64,000 nucleotides of DNA, from positions 1-64,000 of the forward strand of contig CANEUH010000021.1 in NCBI GenBank assembly GCA_947441615.1, given 5' to 3'. The notes below the pieces were generated by a model that saw only the letters and a list, made by a program, of their open reading frames with translations, did not search any database and was not told the DNA's origin. The DNA comes from Bacteriovoracaceae bacterium (GTDB lineage Bacteria > Bdellovibrionota > Bacteriovoracia > Bacteriovoracales > Bacteriovoracaceae). Each line of letters opens with the position of its first letter. Position 1 is the first letter of the stretch. A program made the position numbers and the translations under genes. Below are positions 63,190 through 64,000 of the stretch, piece after piece.

Positions 63190-63731
63190 TCGAGAACAGA
63201 GTTTCCGAAAGGATATATTAGACCCGCATTAGCAGTTATTTTTTTAGTTATTATTTAAGGCCGATGAGTAATTTTATATTCCGATATATGCTTTAGAAAC
63301 TATTTTGAATAAACTGTCAGTATCTTGGTGAAACTGCTGGATCTTTTATGACTTGAATTTAAAGTAAGTCTTAATCTACAAAGATAATTTCCGTATGACT
63401 TTACACTCCTAGCCGTTAATTTCAAATACTCTAGCTTGAAATTCGTTTAATAGATTTTTGACTAAATAAAATCTATACAAGAGCGTCCCTGAGATTTTTA
63501 TGATCTCTTGGAGGCTTTATTCTTTATCGTGACCTTAGAAGCATTGCCTTCGGCCATTTGGAAGCTTGGGACTCTTGATTCAAAATTACCTGTGCGAAAG
63601 AAGAATATTGGGCTTAAATAAATAAACTTGATGTGCCAAATTGGCACATCAAGTGTGTAACTATCTGAAATTACCTTGCTAGTATGAATGGTATACAGCT
63701 CATTCTATGCAAAAAGTTCTGATGTCCACTA
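63190..63731. other. Non-coding island end
   Basis: About 540 AT-rich bases without a supportable gene on either strand. It holds a perfect 29-bp palindrome (63626-63654) and a short GAGAT/ATCTC hairpin near 63490. Copy C of the tRNA-tail repeat follows. Confidence 0.55.
63626..63654. repeat. Perfect 29-bp palindrome
   Basis: ACTTGATGTGCCAA-A-TTGGCACATCAAGT: 14-bp arms around one base, with no T run on either side. It could be a regulator operator, a recombinase site or a terminator-like hairpin. Confidence 0.8.
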
Positions 63732-63963
63732 CTCAGGGTGCGCCACTTTTTATTCATGTCCGAAAAACTTCCTTCGTTAGCACCCCAAACCCTTTCTCTG
63801 TAACTACTTAAAGTTTAAATTCATCCATTTTCAAAATGGAGTGAACGATGAGTGAGGTTACTTTATCAAAAATAGAAAATATGATTTATGTGATTAGAGG
63901 GCACAAAGTCATGCTCGATTCTGATTTGGCAGAGCTCTATGGTGTGGAAACAAAAAACCTTAA
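63732..63963 (+). repeat. Repeat copy C: tRNA-Arg tail plus ORF6N start (attR-like)
   Basis: It starts with CTCAGGGTGCGCCA, the last 14 bases of tRNA-Arg, although no tRNA precedes it. The first 72 bp match copy A, and from 63739 225 bp match copy B. This is the expected signature of the distal att site of an island integrated in tRNA-Arg. Confidence 0.85.
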
Positions 63964-64000
63964 TAAAGCAGTGAAGCGTAATATTTCCAGGTTTCCGACG
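63848..64000 (+). CDS. ORF6N-domain protein (partial at window edge)
   Basis: The first 51 codons are present: MSEVTLSKIENMIYVIRGHKV, LDSDLAELYGVETKNLNKAV and KRNISRFPT, a typical ORF6N DNA-binding domain start, found in phage and mobile-element regulators (KilA-N associated). AATGGAG precedes the ATG. The gene continues past the window. A truncated paralogue lies at 60184. Confidence 0.85.
   Translation, partial: MSEVTLSKIENMIYVIRGHKVMLDSDLAELYGVETKNLNKAVKRNISRFPT

Larger units (their letters stand above)
57262..63731 (+). mobile_element. Accessory island(s) inserted at the tRNA-Arg 3' end
   Basis: The segment lies between two 72-bp direct repeats that include the last 14 bases of tRNA-Arg, the usual footprint of site-specific integration. 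A third copy of the 65-bp core at 60075 divides it into two blocks of different cargo. It holds a putative effector/immunity-like pair, a toxin-antitoxin-like pair, an IS21 remnant and exported proteins. No integrase gene is visible within the window, so it is either decayed, mobilised in trans, or the integrase lies beyond 64000. Confidence 0.65.

Noticed and set aside
57262-63731. Intact prophage
   Set aside because: Only a P5-like domain and ORF6N hints are phage-like; no capsid, terminase, portal, tail or integrase genes are present.

Overview
The window is an AT-rich, densely packed bacterial chromosome segment from a Gram-negative organism. Lipoproteins, outer-membrane barrels, a TonB-like protein and a PomA/PomB-type flagellar stator are all present. 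The gene mix suggests a member of the Bdellovibrionota, most like the Bacteriovorax/Peredibacter group. The supporting points are many lineage-specific lipoproteins, large secreted coiled-coil and LysM proteins, PilZ, Hpt and hybrid-kinase signalling genes, and frequent TTG starts. This placement is an inference from gene style, not from a marker-gene search.

Layout. 0.2-7.3 kb: a hypothetical membrane protein, then a ribosome/replication cluster in which S6 and S18 are fused in one reading frame, followed by a DUF2232-like membrane protein, L9, DnaB and PabB. 7.4-9.0 kb: motA/motB behind a sigma-28-like promoter, then an RluA-type pseudouridine synthase. 10.4-18.1 kb: a long co-directional run (WYL-like regulator, YciB-like protein, LOG protein, GNAT, CPBP protease, MiaB, DUF454, COG4324-like peptidase, glutathione synthetase). 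18.1-22.5 kb: a Thr/Gly-rich lipoprotein, a sigma/anti-sigma-like pair, a TonB-like protein and a two-TM protein. 22.5-30.8 kb: Dtd coupled to a 946-residue methyltransferase-like protein, RsmD, CoaD, an aminotransferase, and a lipoprotein/outer-membrane barrel pair.

30.9-42.6 kb: PIN-PhoH ATPase, PilZ protein, Hpt protein, hybrid histidine kinase, Dps, 2-Cys peroxiredoxin, then the ClpP-ClpX-Lon proteostasis block and a zinc-ribbon protein. 42.7-57.3 kb: a 1253-residue exported coiled-coil protein, tRNA-Val, an OmpR-type regulator, an outer-membrane protein, lipoproteins, a lysophospholipase-like hydrolase, a Ste24-type protease divergent from glyoxalase II, a BCP peroxiredoxin with a histone-like lysine-rich tail, and a lipoprotein/LysM pair ending just before tRNA-Arg.

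57.2-64.0 kb: accessory DNA attached to the 3' end of tRNA-Arg. A 65-bp sequence starting in the tRNA tail occurs three times without gaps (57255, 60075, 63739) and separates blocks of unrelated cargo. Block 1 has a lipoprotein overlapping a phage-P5-like putative peptidoglycan-acting protein (an effector/immunity-like pair) and a nucleotidyltransferase/XRE toxin-antitoxin-like pair with a palindromic operator inside its promoter. Block 2 has a truncated ORF6N gene, an IS21 istA remnant, and two exported proteins. An ORF6N gene, open to the window edge, begins after the third repeat. No integrase is visible. This repeat-punctuated tRNA-tail array is the best candidate here for something undescribed, followed by the S6-S18 fusion.
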